A DNA stretch of 64,000 nt from an uncultured Bacteroides sp. (GTDB taxonomy: Bacteria > Bacteroidota > Bacteroidia > Bacteroidales > Bacteroidaceae): positions 1-64,000 of the forward strand of contig NZ_CAJUHF010000010.1 in the NCBI RefSeq assembly GCF_910585845.1, read 5' to 3'. A program made the translations under genes and the position numbers. The notes below the pieces were generated by a model, which saw only the letters and a program-made list of their open reading frames with translations, was not told where the DNA came from and made no database searches. Positions 28,701 through 36,409 of this stretch are shown piece by piece (position 1 is the stretch's first letter; every line of letters begins with the position of its first letter).

Positions 28701-30230
28701 GCTGTCTTGCAGGATGAAGTATACGTTGCCACACATCGGGAGTCCGTTTTGCGACACGGTGCCCGTCTCGGTCAGGTAGCCTTTGTAGGCACGGTTCTTG
28801 TCGTAGAGCCGCAGTTTGCCATCCTTGAGGCCTACCCACAGGTTGAGGTCGGCGTCTTCGCAGATGGCACGTACTTCGTTGCTCAGCGATTCGTAGTCGA
28901 GCGACGCAGGAGTGATTACCCTGAACTGTGAGGTGTGGAACGTGATCTTCTCCAGCCCTTTGGAGTGTGTGGACATCCAGAGGTTTCCCTGGCTGTCGGA
29001 GAAGGCGGAGTGAATCTTGTTGGAGAAGCGCCAAGTGTGCCCTTCCAGGCTATTGTGGAAGGGGCGCAGGGTGTTGCTCCCACGGTCGAAGTAGGAGAAG
29101 CCGCCGCCGTAGGGATGTACCCACAGCCTGCCGCCGATGTCTTCGTGGATATGGAAGGCGGGGCGCGAGCGGTCGGTGCTGGTTGCTTCTACGACGATGC
29201 TTTCGCGCTTCAGCACGCGGGTGCAGGGGTTGAAGTGGACGACCGAGCCCGGAGTGTACTGCTCAAACCAGACCTCGGATGCCTTGTCTACATAGACCGA
29301 ACGGATGGGCGCCTTCGGGAAGAGGGAGGCAGGAAAGTGTTCCGTCGCTGCCGTGGCGGGGCGATGGGAGAAGAAGCCATCGGTGGCGGTGGTGAACAGC
29401 AGTTCGCCGCTGCCTACGCTGTCGATGGAGACTACGGGCGAGGAGGCATCCAGGTTGAGGAGCGTGAATTGCCCGTTCTGCTTCTGGTAGCGCCAGACAC
29501 GGCCGTTGCCGGAACCGAAGAGTATCTCCTCGTCCCGCTCCAGGCAGGAGTAGAAGGCCTGGCTGCTCTTCTCGCCTCGCTCGGCGGCTTCCGAGAAGTA
29601 GAAGACTGGGGGCGACTTGCCGGGCGAAAGCATGCCCAGCCCGTTATCGGACAAGATCCATTCATTTCCCAGGCGGTCTTCGTAGACATGCGAGACGCAG
29701 GCGGCTGCCGTCTGTCCTGTCTGAGGGGGGAAGCTTTGCGCGCGCAGGCGATGGCTGCGGGGATCGGTCAGGACGCGGACGGCGCCTTCTTTCTCCGACA
29801 GGAGCCAGACGCTTCCGCCCGGGAGGACTTTTATCTTCGTCACGTTCGTGGCGGAGGCTGTTCCGTCTTCTCCCGTCACCTCTTCGAAGGTCTCCGTGCG
29901 CGGGTCGAAACGGTAGGCGTGGTTGTCGTAGGTCTGCAACCAGAGGAAGCCGTAGCGATCCTCCGTCATGTAGTCCACGCGGTTATGACTCAGCACGAGG
30001 CCGTTATCGAGCCTTGCCTTGTAGGGTTTGAATGAATATCCGTCGAACTTGTTGATGCCGTCCCACGTGGCAAACCACATGTTGCCTTTGTGGTCTTGCA
30101 GGATACTCATGACCGTATTTTGAGAGAGACCGTCTTCCGACGAGTAGTGGGTGAACAAGCAGTCCGGCTGCGCCTTTGCTGCCACTGCACACATCATACC
30201 GACGATTAGATAGAAGATATATTTTATCAT
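25707..30230 (-). CDS. Hybrid two-component system regulator (sensor kinase, receiver and AraC-type DNA-binding domain)
   Basis: Such hybrid regulators bind an oligosaccharide in the periplasm and activate their own locus. The start at 30230 gives MIKYIFYLIVGMM as signal peptide, and its -7 box lies just upstream. Residues about 25-750 form two propellers of repeated units (DRYGFLWLQTYDN, DSQGNLWMSTHSKGL), then a Y_Y_Y domain (PAEIQYAYTLEGFEKDW) and one membrane helix. The kinase has phospho-His in DISHELRTPLTLI and an ATPase domain (GIGLSLVKELVEMH). The receiver has SDVMMPKKDG, and the C-terminus is an AraC-type helix-turn-helix ending GMTPTEYRDK. The 1,507-residue length is normal. A Pro/Ala/Gly-rich repeat links kinase and receiver. 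Confidence 0.97.
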   Translation of the reverse strand: MIKYIFYLIVGMMCAVAAKAQPDCLFTHYSSEDGLSQNTVMSILQDHKGNMWFATWDGINKFDGYSFKPYKARLDNGLVLSHNRVDYMTEDRYGFLWLQTYDNHAYRFDPRTETFEEVTGEDGTASATNVTKIKVLPGGSVWLLSEKEGAVRVLTDPRSHRLRAQSFPPQTGQTAAACVSHVYEDRLGNEWILSDNGLGMLSPGKSPPVFYFSEAAERGEKSSQAFYSCLERDEEILFGSGNGRVWRYQKQNGQFTLLNLDASSPVVSIDSVGSGELLFTTATDGFFSHRPATAATEHFPASLFPKAPIRSVYVDKASEVWFEQYTPGSVVHFNPCTRVLKRESIVVEATSTDRSRPAFHIHEDIGGRLWVHPYGGGFSYFDRGSNTLRPFHNSLEGHTWRFSNKIHSAFSDSQGNLWMSTHSKGLEKITFHTSQFRVITPASLDYESLSNEVRAICEDADLNLWVGLKDGKLRLYDKNRAYKGYLTETGTVSQNGLPMCGNVYFILQDSRQNLWIATKGDGLVKAEKTPIPYRYKLTRYRHREEDIYSLSDDNVYCVYEDSQGRIWIATFAGGINYMSPDADGSPRFVNHRNNLKGYPIDQCSKARFITGDRQGHLWIGTTVGALMIDERFESPEDVKFRHFLRIPDNEHSLSNNDVHWIISTRSGDLFIATFGGGLNKLTSLDEEGNASFKSYTVSDGLPSDILLSIREDRNGNLWMSSENGISKFIPSQERFENYADKEVFFRTRFSEAASEYTASGNILFGASTGILSFNPDSISKSDYVPPIVLTKLLIANKDVLLGGRSVLSQTLDDTERLVLSHKENIFTIQFAALDYSAPAEIQYAYTLEGFEKDWNAVGKQRTATYTNLPKGHYVFKVRSTNGNGVWTENTRMLDIEILPSFWETPFAYFLYALFFIMIIVAAVYILFTIYRLKHEVSVEQQLTNMKLRFFTDISHELRTPLTLIAGPVEYVLKNAKLPDDTREQLQVVERNTNRMLRLINQILDFRKIQNRKMKMQVQRINVVAFTRKIMTNFESVAEEHQIDFLFETEKDELFLWVDVDKFEKIVFNLLSNAFKYTPNGKIITVFVREDEKTVSVGVEDQGIGIAENKKKSLFVRFENLVDRNLFNQSSTGIGLSLVKELVEMHKAVITVDSKLGEGSCFKVDFQRGKEHYDETVEFLQDDTTAGMEVMKQMPDAVNGEPLPSDAGTAPDEAGSSTPDEAGTASDKAGTTPNEAGSASAPQRTMLLVEDNSELRLFLRSIFAAEYRIVEAVDGMQGWSKALKFLPDIIISDVMMPKKDGISMTRELRSDMTTSHIPIVLLTAKTSIESKLEGLEYGADDYITKPFSATYLKARVKNLLTQRQKLQAIYRDNLLAGNSATESASEAVEEKAPEMSLNDRKFMDKLVELMEKNMDNGDLVVDDLVQELAVSRSVFFKKLKTLTGLAPIEFIKEMRINRAVQLIETGEFSMTQIAYMVGINDPRYFSKCFKQKMGMTPTEYRDKTVRRG

Positions 30231-30250
30231 AGCATGCCTATTCTGTGCGG

Positions 30251-30258
30251 TAAAGATA
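30251..30258 (-). promoter_or_regulatory. -7 box of the hybrid regulator gene
   Basis: TATCTTTA on the minus strand resembles TAnnTTTG and lies 20 bp before the chosen ATG at 30230. The longer frame starting at 30272 would begin upstream of it. Confidence 0.4.
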
Positions 30259-30280
30259 GTGAATTCAGGCAAAAATCCAT

Positions 30281-30288
30281 TACCTTTG
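30281..30288 (+). promoter_or_regulatory. -7 box of the esterase gene
   Basis: TACCTTTG matches TAnnTTTG exactly, in the short divergent gap between the regulator and the esterase. It lies 25 bp before the preferred ATG at 30314. Confidence 0.5.
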
Positions 30289-30313
30289 TCTATATTTTAA
30301 CTGCATGGAAGCT

Positions 30314-31468
30314 ATGAAACGTATTACAATCATTCTTTTTGCGATTCTTACCGTACACATTTCTGCTCTTGCACAGGCGGATACTGCCGTCTATGGCGTG
30401 GTCAAGAACATGCCCCTCTTCTATGGGCAGTTGAAGCAGCAGCTCACTTATCCGATGGCATGGGGAAAGGCTCCCGTGCGCAAGTTCGGCAAATGGCGCG
30501 CGCAGGCGCGCGGGGTCTTGATGGAATGCATGCAGATGGTTCCGCCCGCTCCCGAGGTGTACGAGATGGAGGTGGTGGATACGGAGCAGCGCGAGGGGTA
30601 TGAGGCGCGGAAGATATGGTTCAACGTCTCGGCGTGGTGCCGCATTCCTGCCTACCTGCTGGTGCCGGAGGGGGAAGGGCCTTTTCCGGCTGTGGTGATG
30701 CTGCACGACCACGGCGCGCACTTCACGATCGGGAAGGAGAAAATGGTGCGCCCCTTCGGCGTGTCGGACGAGGTGATGGCGGATGCCGACAAGTGGGCGG
30801 TGGGATGCTACGACGGGCAGTATGCGGGCGACTACTTTGCCGCGCACGGGTATGTGGTGCTCTCTATCGACGCCCTGTTCTGGGGAGAACGCGGTAGGAA
30901 GGAGGGCGCGGACTATAACGGGCAGCAGGCTTTGGCTTGCAATTTCCTGCAAATGGGGGCTTCGTGGGGCGCTCTCATCAACATGGACGACGTGAGGAGT
31001 GCCGAATTCCTGGGCTCTCTTCCGTTCGTGGACAAGGAGCGTGTGGGATGCCTCGGTTTCTCGATGGGCGCCTATCGTTCGTGGATGCTTTCGGCCATCA
31101 CCGACTGCATCAAGGCTTCTGCCTCCATCTGCTGGATGAACACGACCGACGAGCTGATGTCGCTGACGAACAATCAGAACAAGGGTGGCTCGGCATACTC
31201 CATGCTGATTCCGAACCTGCGGCGCTATCTGGACTATCCGCACACGGCGAGCATCGCGTGCCCCAAGCCTACGCTGTTCTTCAACGGCAGGCGCGACAAG
31301 CTGTTTCCGGTCGGAGGGGTGGAAGCGGCGTACGGCATCATGCAGGATGTATGGCAAAGCCAGCATGCTGCCGACCGACTGGTGACGAAGCTCTGGGACG
31401 AGAAGCATTTCTTCAGCAAGGCGATGCAGCGGGAGGTGCTGGAGTTCTTCGACAAGTGGCTGAAGTAG
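30314..31468 (+). CDS. Secreted alpha/beta-hydrolase esterase of the pectin locus
   Basis: The 384-residue protein has a signal peptide (MKRITIILFAILTVHISALAQA) and an alpha/beta-hydrolase core. The nucleophile is Ser in GFSMGAYRSW, the acid is Asp in GRRDKLFP, and the His is in DEKHFFS. FPAVVMLHDHGAHF near residue 120 is the oxyanion region. Its overall shape is that of the acetylxylan esterase/dienelactone hydrolase-like group, which includes Bacteroides pectin methylesterases of family CE19; membership there is my inference. It may strip methyl or acetyl esters from pectin. An upstream ATG at 30305 would add three residues. It is divergent from the regulator and convergent with the CE12-CE8 gene. 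Confidence 0.85.
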   Translation: MKRITIILFAILTVHISALAQADTAVYGVVKNMPLFYGQLKQQLTYPMAWGKAPVRKFGKWRAQARGVLMECMQMVPPAPEVYEMEVVDTEQREGYEARKIWFNVSAWCRIPAYLLVPEGEGPFPAVVMLHDHGAHFTIGKEKMVRPFGVSDEVMADADKWAVGCYDGQYAGDYFAAHGYVVLSIDALFWGERGRKEGADYNGQQALACNFLQMGASWGALINMDDVRSAEFLGSLPFVDKERVGCLGFSMGAYRSWMLSAITDCIKASASICWMNTTDELMSLTNNQNKGGSAYSMLIPNLRRYLDYPHTASIACPKPTLFFNGRRDKLFPVGGVEAAYGIMQDVWQSQHAADRLVTKLWDEKHFFSKAMQREVLEFFDKWLK

Positions 31469-31549
31469 CGGTGCGGCGGGCGAAAACGCAGGCCCGGACA
31501 GGGGGGTACGGATGTACGGACAGAGGTGTCCGGGCTTAGGGCGGAAAAG

Positions 31550-31779
31550 CGGTTCACGGAAACCGATTATGGTTGGGCTGTTTTTTCGATGGTTTTCCAA
31601 CGGTTTTTCGATGTTTTTTCGCCACTCTGCCTTCGTCGTACCTTCGTCGTACCTTCGTTCCTAAGAACTGGCGTTAAAACGGCGGTACATTGGCGGCGTA
31701 TTGGCGGCACATTGGCGCCGAAATGTCAACGTACGTTAATCGGTGTTTTTCCGCCCCGTTATAGTTGCATTGTTGGATT
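31550..31779 (+). repeat. Dispersed intergenic element, copy 1
   Basis: The 230-bp segment has a homologous copy at 47366-47597. Shared blocks in the same order are CGGTTCACG, CAACGGTTTTTCGATG/CAACCGGTTTTTCATC, CCACTCT, GGCGTTAAAA, TGTCAACGTACGTTAATC and TTGCATTGTTGGATT. Both copies contain 11-bp tandem stretches; here TACCTTCGTCG and CGGCACATTGG units. It has no reading frame of note. It sits between two convergent genes and is followed by a 22-bp array. Confidence 0.75.
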
Positions 31780-31827
31780 CGCATGTACATGACGGAGCTA
31801 TATTCCGTGGGGCTGCAGGTAGAAAAT

Positions 31828-31959
31828 TTGCAGTTCCGCGGTTAGTAATTCGCAGTTCTGCGGTTAATAATCCGCTGTTCTGCAGCCCGCGATTCATAGC
31901 TCCGCGGTTCGCAACAGGTAGTTTAACGGTACGTAATCCGTAGTTTAGCGGTTCGCGAC
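31828..31959. repeat. 22-bp tandem array running into a gene end (array C)
   Basis: Six 22-bp units centre on GCAGTTCTGCGGTTAATAAT-like cores (TTGCAGTTCCGCGGTTAG, TCATAGCTCCGCGGTTCGC). The sixth unit (31938-31959) contains the stop codon (31945-31947) and the last few codons of the CE12-CE8 gene. Confidence 0.8.
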
Positions 31960-33705
31960 GTGTGCCCCCTCAGCCCCTTTCATCGGGTTCCATCCGTCGT
32001 TTCCGGCAAGGACGTCCTCCATTTCATACCCCTTCAGGTTTTTCAACTGACGAGAGAAGGGAGCGCGCGCTTTCGGATGGGCACCTTCGCCCGTGTTCTC
32101 ATACTCGGCGTAGAAGACGGTTTTCTCCGCCTCCTTCTTCCCCCAGTTGTGCCAACCGGCAGGAACGATGTGCCCGCCCAAGTCGCAACGGACAAAGACC
32201 GCCTGCGCATACGGGCGCCAGGGACGCGATAGGTAGACATCCTTCACCCCGTCATCCGCTGTCAGCCGACAGCCGTAGAAGAGATAGCCGTACTTCTGCC
32301 CGCGGTCGGTGGAAGGCGCTGTCACATACCCGCTGCGCTTGCTATGGATGTGGCAACGGTTGAACACTGCCGTCGACCAGCCGAAGATGAAGTCCACCGT
32401 GCCTTCGATGTAGCAATCTTCGTAGTACTGACGGCAACCCTTCCCGTAGGTGTAGAGCGTATCCTGAAAGCCGAGGAAACGGCAGTTCTTGAAGCTGGCA
32501 CGGTCGGCACTGACGAAGCATGCCACCGCCTGCCCCACGGGTCCGGAACTGTTCGCGAACGTGATGTTTTCTGCGTGGAAATCAGGCGCATAGATATAAC
32601 AGGAAGCTGAGCCGGAAGTCCCCTTCTCTTCGCCAAAGCGGTTCTGCTTCTGCGCATAGTCATCGTAGGTGAGCACCGCGCTGTCCTGCCCTATCAGCGA
32701 TACATTGATTTTGCTCTCCGGTATCACGATCTTCTCCTTGTACACCCCCTTGCGCACCAGTATCGTCGTACGCGCTTTCTTGCGGAAGTCGGGAACAGCA
32801 TCGATTGCCTCCTGCACCGTGAAGAAGTCTCCACTGCCGTCCTGCGCCACCACGAAGTCATAGTGACGGACGTACTTTGCCAGTTCGGGCACTTCTTTTG
32901 CCACGGCATCCATAGCCAGCCCCGCCACGACGCGCCCGCCGTGCACGTTGAGATGGGTGTTGTCCTCGCGCCCCTTGGGCATCGCGGCAATCCGGTTGGC
33001 GGGCACCCACATGAAGAGCTTCTTCGACTCTACGGGACCCATGCCTTCCACCAGTTCATGCGTTATCTTGTTCATGTCTACAAAAGCCACTCCCAGTTCC
33101 TTCGCCACATTGTGCGGGGCATCCAGATAGGCGCCGTGCGTGTCTATCAGCTTGTCACCCTCGGCCGATTGCGTTGACGCTTCCCGCTTGGCATCCGGAT
33201 TCACGCCCTTCCGCACATCGTCCTGGTTGATGGCCTGTGCCACCGCACTTCCGCTCGCCGTGCCGAAATTGCGGCGCACGATCGAGTTGAACAGGACCGG
33301 AATACCGCCCTTGGCACGTGTCTCATTCACAAACCGTCTCAGGTTATCGTCGAAAGTGCCTCCCGGCGAGGTGTAGCGTTTCGGGTCCGGCTTCTCGTCG
33401 TTGTGGCCGAACTGGATGAATACGTAATCGCCCTTCGTCACCTGCGAGATCACCTTCTCCCAGCGCCCTTCGTCGATAAAACTCTTGGAGCTGCGTCCGT
33501 TCACCGCATGATTGTCCACACGGATCTCTTCGGAAAGATAGCCGGGCAGCATCTGTCCCCAGCCACGCTCCGGATTCCCGCCTTCCAGGGATTTGTTGGC
33601 CATCGTCGAATCGCCGATCATAAAGATCGTTATCACCTGCTTGTCCGCCCTGAAAGCGGAGAACAGGAAAAAGAATACAAGTAGTAATGCTAATTTATGT
33701 CTCAT
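31945..33705 (-). CDS. CE12-CE8 fusion: rhamnogalacturonan acetylesterase plus pectin methylesterase
   Basis: This secreted two-enzyme protein (586 residues) would deacetylate and demethylate pectin. After a signal peptide the SGNH domain (about 25-265) shows Ser33 in GDSTMAN, the Gly/Asn blocks GWGQML and FIQFGHND, and the DNTHLNVHGG Asp/His. The CE8 beta-helix (about 275-575) begins DFVVAQDGSGDFFTVQEAID and has the active-site blocks GFQDTLYTYG, CYIEGTVDFIFG and SRPWRPYAQ. The start at 33705 removes residues encoded by the 11-bp repeat. It ends inside a 22-bp array. It follows the single-domain CE8 gene after about 185 bp of repeats, so co-transcription is uncertain. Confidence 0.93.
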   Translation of the reverse strand: MRHKLALLLVFFFLFSAFRADKQVITIFMIGDSTMANKSLEGGNPERGWGQMLPGYLSEEIRVDNHAVNGRSSKSFIDEGRWEKVISQVTKGDYVFIQFGHNDEKPDPKRYTSPGGTFDDNLRRFVNETRAKGGIPVLFNSIVRRNFGTASGSAVAQAINQDDVRKGVNPDAKREASTQSAEGDKLIDTHGAYLDAPHNVAKELGVAFVDMNKITHELVEGMGPVESKKLFMWVPANRIAAMPKGREDNTHLNVHGGRVVAGLAMDAVAKEVPELAKYVRHYDFVVAQDGSGDFFTVQEAIDAVPDFRKKARTTILVRKGVYKEKIVIPESKINVSLIGQDSAVLTYDDYAQKQNRFGEEKGTSGSASCYIYAPDFHAENITFANSSGPVGQAVACFVSADRASFKNCRFLGFQDTLYTYGKGCRQYYEDCYIEGTVDFIFGWSTAVFNRCHIHSKRSGYVTAPSTDRGQKYGYLFYGCRLTADDGVKDVYLSRPWRPYAQAVFVRCDLGGHIVPAGWHNWGKKEAEKTVFYAEYENTGEGAHPKARAPFSRQLKNLKGYEMEDVLAGNDGWNPMKGAEGAHVANR

Positions 33706-33710
33706 AGTCG

Positions 33711-33787
33711 TTGATATATAGTTCATATATAGTTAGTATATAGTTGGTATATAGTTAGTATACAGTTAGTATACAGTTGATATATAA
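33711..33787. repeat. 11-bp tandem array (array D1)
   Basis: Seven exact-length 11-bp units of the form TTAGTATATAG (variants TTGATATATAG, TTAGTATACAG) lie directly upstream of the CE12-CE8 start codon. A short hairpin AAGTTTCGC/GCGAAACTT follows at 33795-33814. Confidence 0.9.
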
Positions 33788-33832
33788 ATGTCGAAAGTTT
33801 CGCTTGCGAAACTTGGGTTAATGTTTTTCAGC

Positions 33833-33898
33833 TACTGAAGTACAAGCAGAAGGGGTTCTGTCTGTTACAGGAGTACAGGCAACAGGGTTTCAATCTGT
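33833..33898. repeat. 33-bp direct repeat at the CE8 gene end (array D2)
   Basis: Two 33-bp units share TACxGxAGTACAxGCA, GGGxTTC and TCTGT at matching places, and a third begins at 33899 inside the CE8 gene. The second unit holds the CE8 stop codon (33890-33892) and the last three codons. Confidence 0.7.
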
Positions 33899-34861
33899 CA
33901 CAGGATTCCAGTTGCTGGACATCCCATATATAAATTCCGTGTCGTCGTATCGGGCAGCCTCCTTCTTTGTCAACTGCTTCGCCCATTCCACACGCTTGGC
34001 AGCTGACGCTCCTTCTCCCTTGCTTCCATACTCCGCATAACGGGCGGTCTGCTCGTTCTCCGCTTTTCCCCAGTTGTGCCATCCTTCGGGACGGATATGT
34101 CCACCCATCTCGCAATTGATGAACACCGTAGCCGCGTATGGCCTCCAAGGACGCCCCAAATAGACCTTAGTCACCTCAGGCTCAGCCGTCAACCTGCAAT
34201 TCCGGAAGACATATCCCACTGCATACTTCTTTGGCGTAGAAGCCGCCGTCACGTACGAATTAGCCTTGCTGCGCACCTCGCAATTCTCGAACAGGGCGAT
34301 AGAAGGACCGAAAATAAAGTCCGTCGTCCCCTCGATGTAGCAATCGGAGAAGTAGAGGCGCGTGCCCTCAGCACCCGTATACACCGTGTCCTGATTCCCC
34401 AAGAAACGGCAGTTCACGAACATCAGCCTGTCACCCTCCGTATGAAGCGCGACAGCTTGCCCCAGACGTGCGGCATTGTTCTCGATAGTCAGGTTCCGGA
34501 AGGTAATCCAATTCCCATCCACCTTGACCGTGTAGGTGCGGAAAGTGCCCATCTTGTTGATGTTGGCATGATCGTCGTAGGTGATCACCGTCTTTTCCGC
34601 ACTTTCACCGATGAAGTCCACATGCTGAATCCAGGACGGGATAACCAACTTCTCCTTATATACTCCATTCTTCACCAGCACCGTCACCTTATAATCCATA
34701 AAGGCGCGGATGCCCTCCATCGCCTCCGTCAGGGTACGATAATCCCCCGACCCGTCCCGGGCAACCACAAGAGTGTCTTTCCACTGAGACTGTGCCGACA
34801 AGGAGATGGCTCCTGCCGACCAAAGCACCATCGTGCACAAGATATAAGCCAGTCGTTTCAT
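33890..34861 (-). CDS. CE8 pectin methylesterase
   Basis: This 323-residue secreted enzyme removes methyl esters from homogalacturonan so that lyases and GH28/GH105 enzymes can act. A signal peptide (ISLSAQSQWKD cut region) is followed by one beta-helix: LVVARDGSGDYRTLTEAMEG, AVALHTEGDRLMFVNCRFLG, NQDTVYTGAEG, then CYIEGTTDFIFGPS with the catalytic Asp, and LGRPWRPYAATVF with the Arg/Trp pair. The domain is complete and of normal length. It begins 4 bp after the GH105 stop, so the two are translated from one message. It differs from the downstream CE12-CE8 protein in lacking the SGNH domain, so the two probably take different ester patterns. Confidence 0.95.
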   Translation of the reverse strand: MKRLAYILCTMVLWSAGAISLSAQSQWKDTLVVARDGSGDYRTLTEAMEGIRAFMDYKVTVLVKNGVYKEKLVIPSWIQHVDFIGESAEKTVITYDDHANINKMGTFRTYTVKVDGNWITFRNLTIENNAARLGQAVALHTEGDRLMFVNCRFLGNQDTVYTGAEGTRLYFSDCYIEGTTDFIFGPSIALFENCEVRSKANSYVTAASTPKKYAVGYVFRNCRLTAEPEVTKVYLGRPWRPYAATVFINCEMGGHIRPEGWHNWGKAENEQTARYAEYGSKGEGASAAKRVEWAKQLTKKEAARYDDTEFIYGMSSNWNPVTD

Positions 34862-34865
34862 CTCC

Positions 34866-36086
34866 TTACTTCTGATTTACGATTTCTTTCACCTGCTGCA
34901 ACCGCTCCCACTCCAAGCTTGCCATAATGAAGGGGCCTACCGCTTTCGGGTCATTGTTGCGAATGGTTTCATTTATATAATAGGTGTAGTCGCCCATACG
35001 ATAGTTCTTTCCTCCCAAGCCGGCAACGGCGCAAGCCTTCGTGATGGTCACCACGCCATTCTTATCCACCTCTATGAAGTGATTCAGAATACCTCGATAA
35101 CCTTTCTGTGCCACTTTCAGGTACGACCGGTCTATGTATCCCTTGCGTACCGCTTTGAACAGGGCGTACACGAACATCGTAGAACAAGAAGACTCCAGAT
35201 AGTTCCCCTCCTCGCCGCTCTTGTCCAGAACCTGATACCACAATCCGGTCTTCGTGTCCTGTATGCGCTTCAGCTGAGCAGCTATATTGTTGAAGATGAC
35301 CAACATCGAGTCACGCCCTGCCTCATGTTTCGGGATGAAATCGAGCGCGTCTACAATGGCCATCGCATACCAGCCCATAGCCCGTCCCCAGCTGTGCTGC
35401 GACTGCCCCGTCACGGGATCTGCCCAACGCTCCTTCCGGCTCACGTCGCAAGCATGACGGTAAAGCCCGTTCTTCGGATCGTAGGTATGACGTGCCACCG
35501 TAATATACTGGTTTACGATGTCAGGATAGTCCTGCACACGATTATTCCGGTAAGCGTATTCCGCATAAAACGTAGAACCCATATAGATACCGTCCAGCCA
35601 CATCTGGTTAGGATACACCTTCTTATGCCAGAATCCGCCATCCTCATTGCGCGGATGAGTGTCGAGCTGGCTGCGCAACAAGTCGAGAGCTTTCCCGTAC
35701 TTCTCCTCCTTCGTCTGCTCATAGATGCGGAACAGGAACTTGCCCGAATTCAGACGGTCTATGTTATACTCATGTAGTTTGTAAGTCTCAATGCTCCCAT
35801 CCTTGTGCACCATCGTGTCCGCGTAGGCCAACGCATAGTCAAATATCTTTTGGTCTCCATACGCATCATACACATCCAGCATCGCCTGCAACTCCAACCC
35901 GTGGCAATAGTCCCATTTCAGCTTCGGCTGGAAATCCAATTGCCAGGACTCCGGACAACGGATCATTTCAGACTCTACCATACGTACCGACCACGGCTGC
36001 TTATCGTTCACCTTCTGAGCTGCCAACTGGGTGGAGCAGAAGAATGCCCCCACGATGAAAATTTTACCAAACAGAGTGTTCATCAT
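34866..36086 (-). CDS. GH105 unsaturated rhamnogalacturonyl/galacturonyl hydrolase
   Basis: GH105 enzymes cleave the 4,5-unsaturated uronic acid that lyases leave at the non-reducing end of pectin fragments. A signal peptide (FIVGAFFCSTQLAAQ) precedes an (alpha/alpha)6 barrel. The catalytic Asp region is MWLDGIYMGSTFYAEYA, with GHHxH-like substrate residues in QSQHSWGRAMGWYAMAIVDAL and ESSCSTMFVYALFKA later. At 406 residues it fits the YteR/YesR type. It is the first gene of a minus-strand unit with CE8, and its -7 box lies 45 bp upstream. It is divergent from the hexuronate transporter gene. Confidence 0.95.
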   Translation of the reverse strand: MMNTLFGKIFIVGAFFCSTQLAAQKVNDKQPWSVRMVESEMIRCPESWQLDFQPKLKWDYCHGLELQAMLDVYDAYGDQKIFDYALAYADTMVHKDGSIETYKLHEYNIDRLNSGKFLFRIYEQTKEEKYGKALDLLRSQLDTHPRNEDGGFWHKKVYPNQMWLDGIYMGSTFYAEYAYRNNRVQDYPDIVNQYITVARHTYDPKNGLYRHACDVSRKERWADPVTGQSQHSWGRAMGWYAMAIVDALDFIPKHEAGRDSMLVIFNNIAAQLKRIQDTKTGLWYQVLDKSGEEGNYLESSCSTMFVYALFKAVRKGYIDRSYLKVAQKGYRGILNHFIEVDKNGVVTITKACAVAGLGGKNYRMGDYTYYINETIRNNDPKAVGPFIMASLEWERLQQVKEIVNQK

Positions 36087-36130
36087 CTTACTTTTGTTTT
36101 TTAGGTATATAGATTATTTTAGTAATGTGG

Positions 36131-36138
36131 CAAAGATA
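36131..36138 (-). promoter_or_regulatory. -7 box of the GH105-CE8 unit
   Basis: TATCTTTG on the minus strand matches the -7 consensus, 45 bp before the GH105 ATG. A 22-bp array begins about 100 bp further upstream. Confidence 0.5.
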
Positions 36139-36235
36139 GAGGTTCTCTCCTTATCCCTTGTGTATTTTTCGACTGAAAAGGTGCATTATTTATTCTTGCC
36201 TTCCGCGAAGTTCCTTTTTTGTGTTCGGGAACGAG

Positions 36236-36301
36236 TATTTTCGTGTACGAAAACGAGGTTTCTCGTGCACGATAACGCTTTTTTTCGGCATTTATTCGCA
36301 T
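36236..36301. repeat. 22-bp tandem array in a divergent promoter region (array E)
   Basis: Three 22-bp units share CGxxAACGAG and TTTTCGTGTA-like halves (CGAAAACGAGG, TTTCTCGTGCA). They sit between the divergent GH105 and ExuT promoters. Confidence 0.7.
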
Positions 36302-36339
36302 CTAAGACAAAAAATACAGAAAAAGAGACAATTTTTATA

Positions 36340-36369
36340 TTGATATACATTAAATAATGCGTATTTTTG
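36340..36369 (+). promoter_or_regulatory. Promoter of the hexuronate transporter gene
   Basis: TTG (36340-36342) and TATTTTTG (36362-36369) are 19 nt apart, as the Bacteroides consensus asks. The leader would be about 35 nt. Confidence 0.55.
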
Positions 36370-36409
36370 ACCCCAGAAACAAGAATTAATAATTTTAAAT
36401 CAATGTATC

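Noticed and set aside
25695..28931. Open frame of 1,078 codons on the plus strand
   Set aside because: It is the antisense shadow of the hybrid regulator, which has clear kinase, receiver and AraC domains. High GC codon use keeps the other frame open.
30233..30272. Longer N-terminus of the hybrid regulator (MPEFTIF)
   Set aside because: It would begin upstream of the -7 box and precede a clean signal peptide that starts at 30230.
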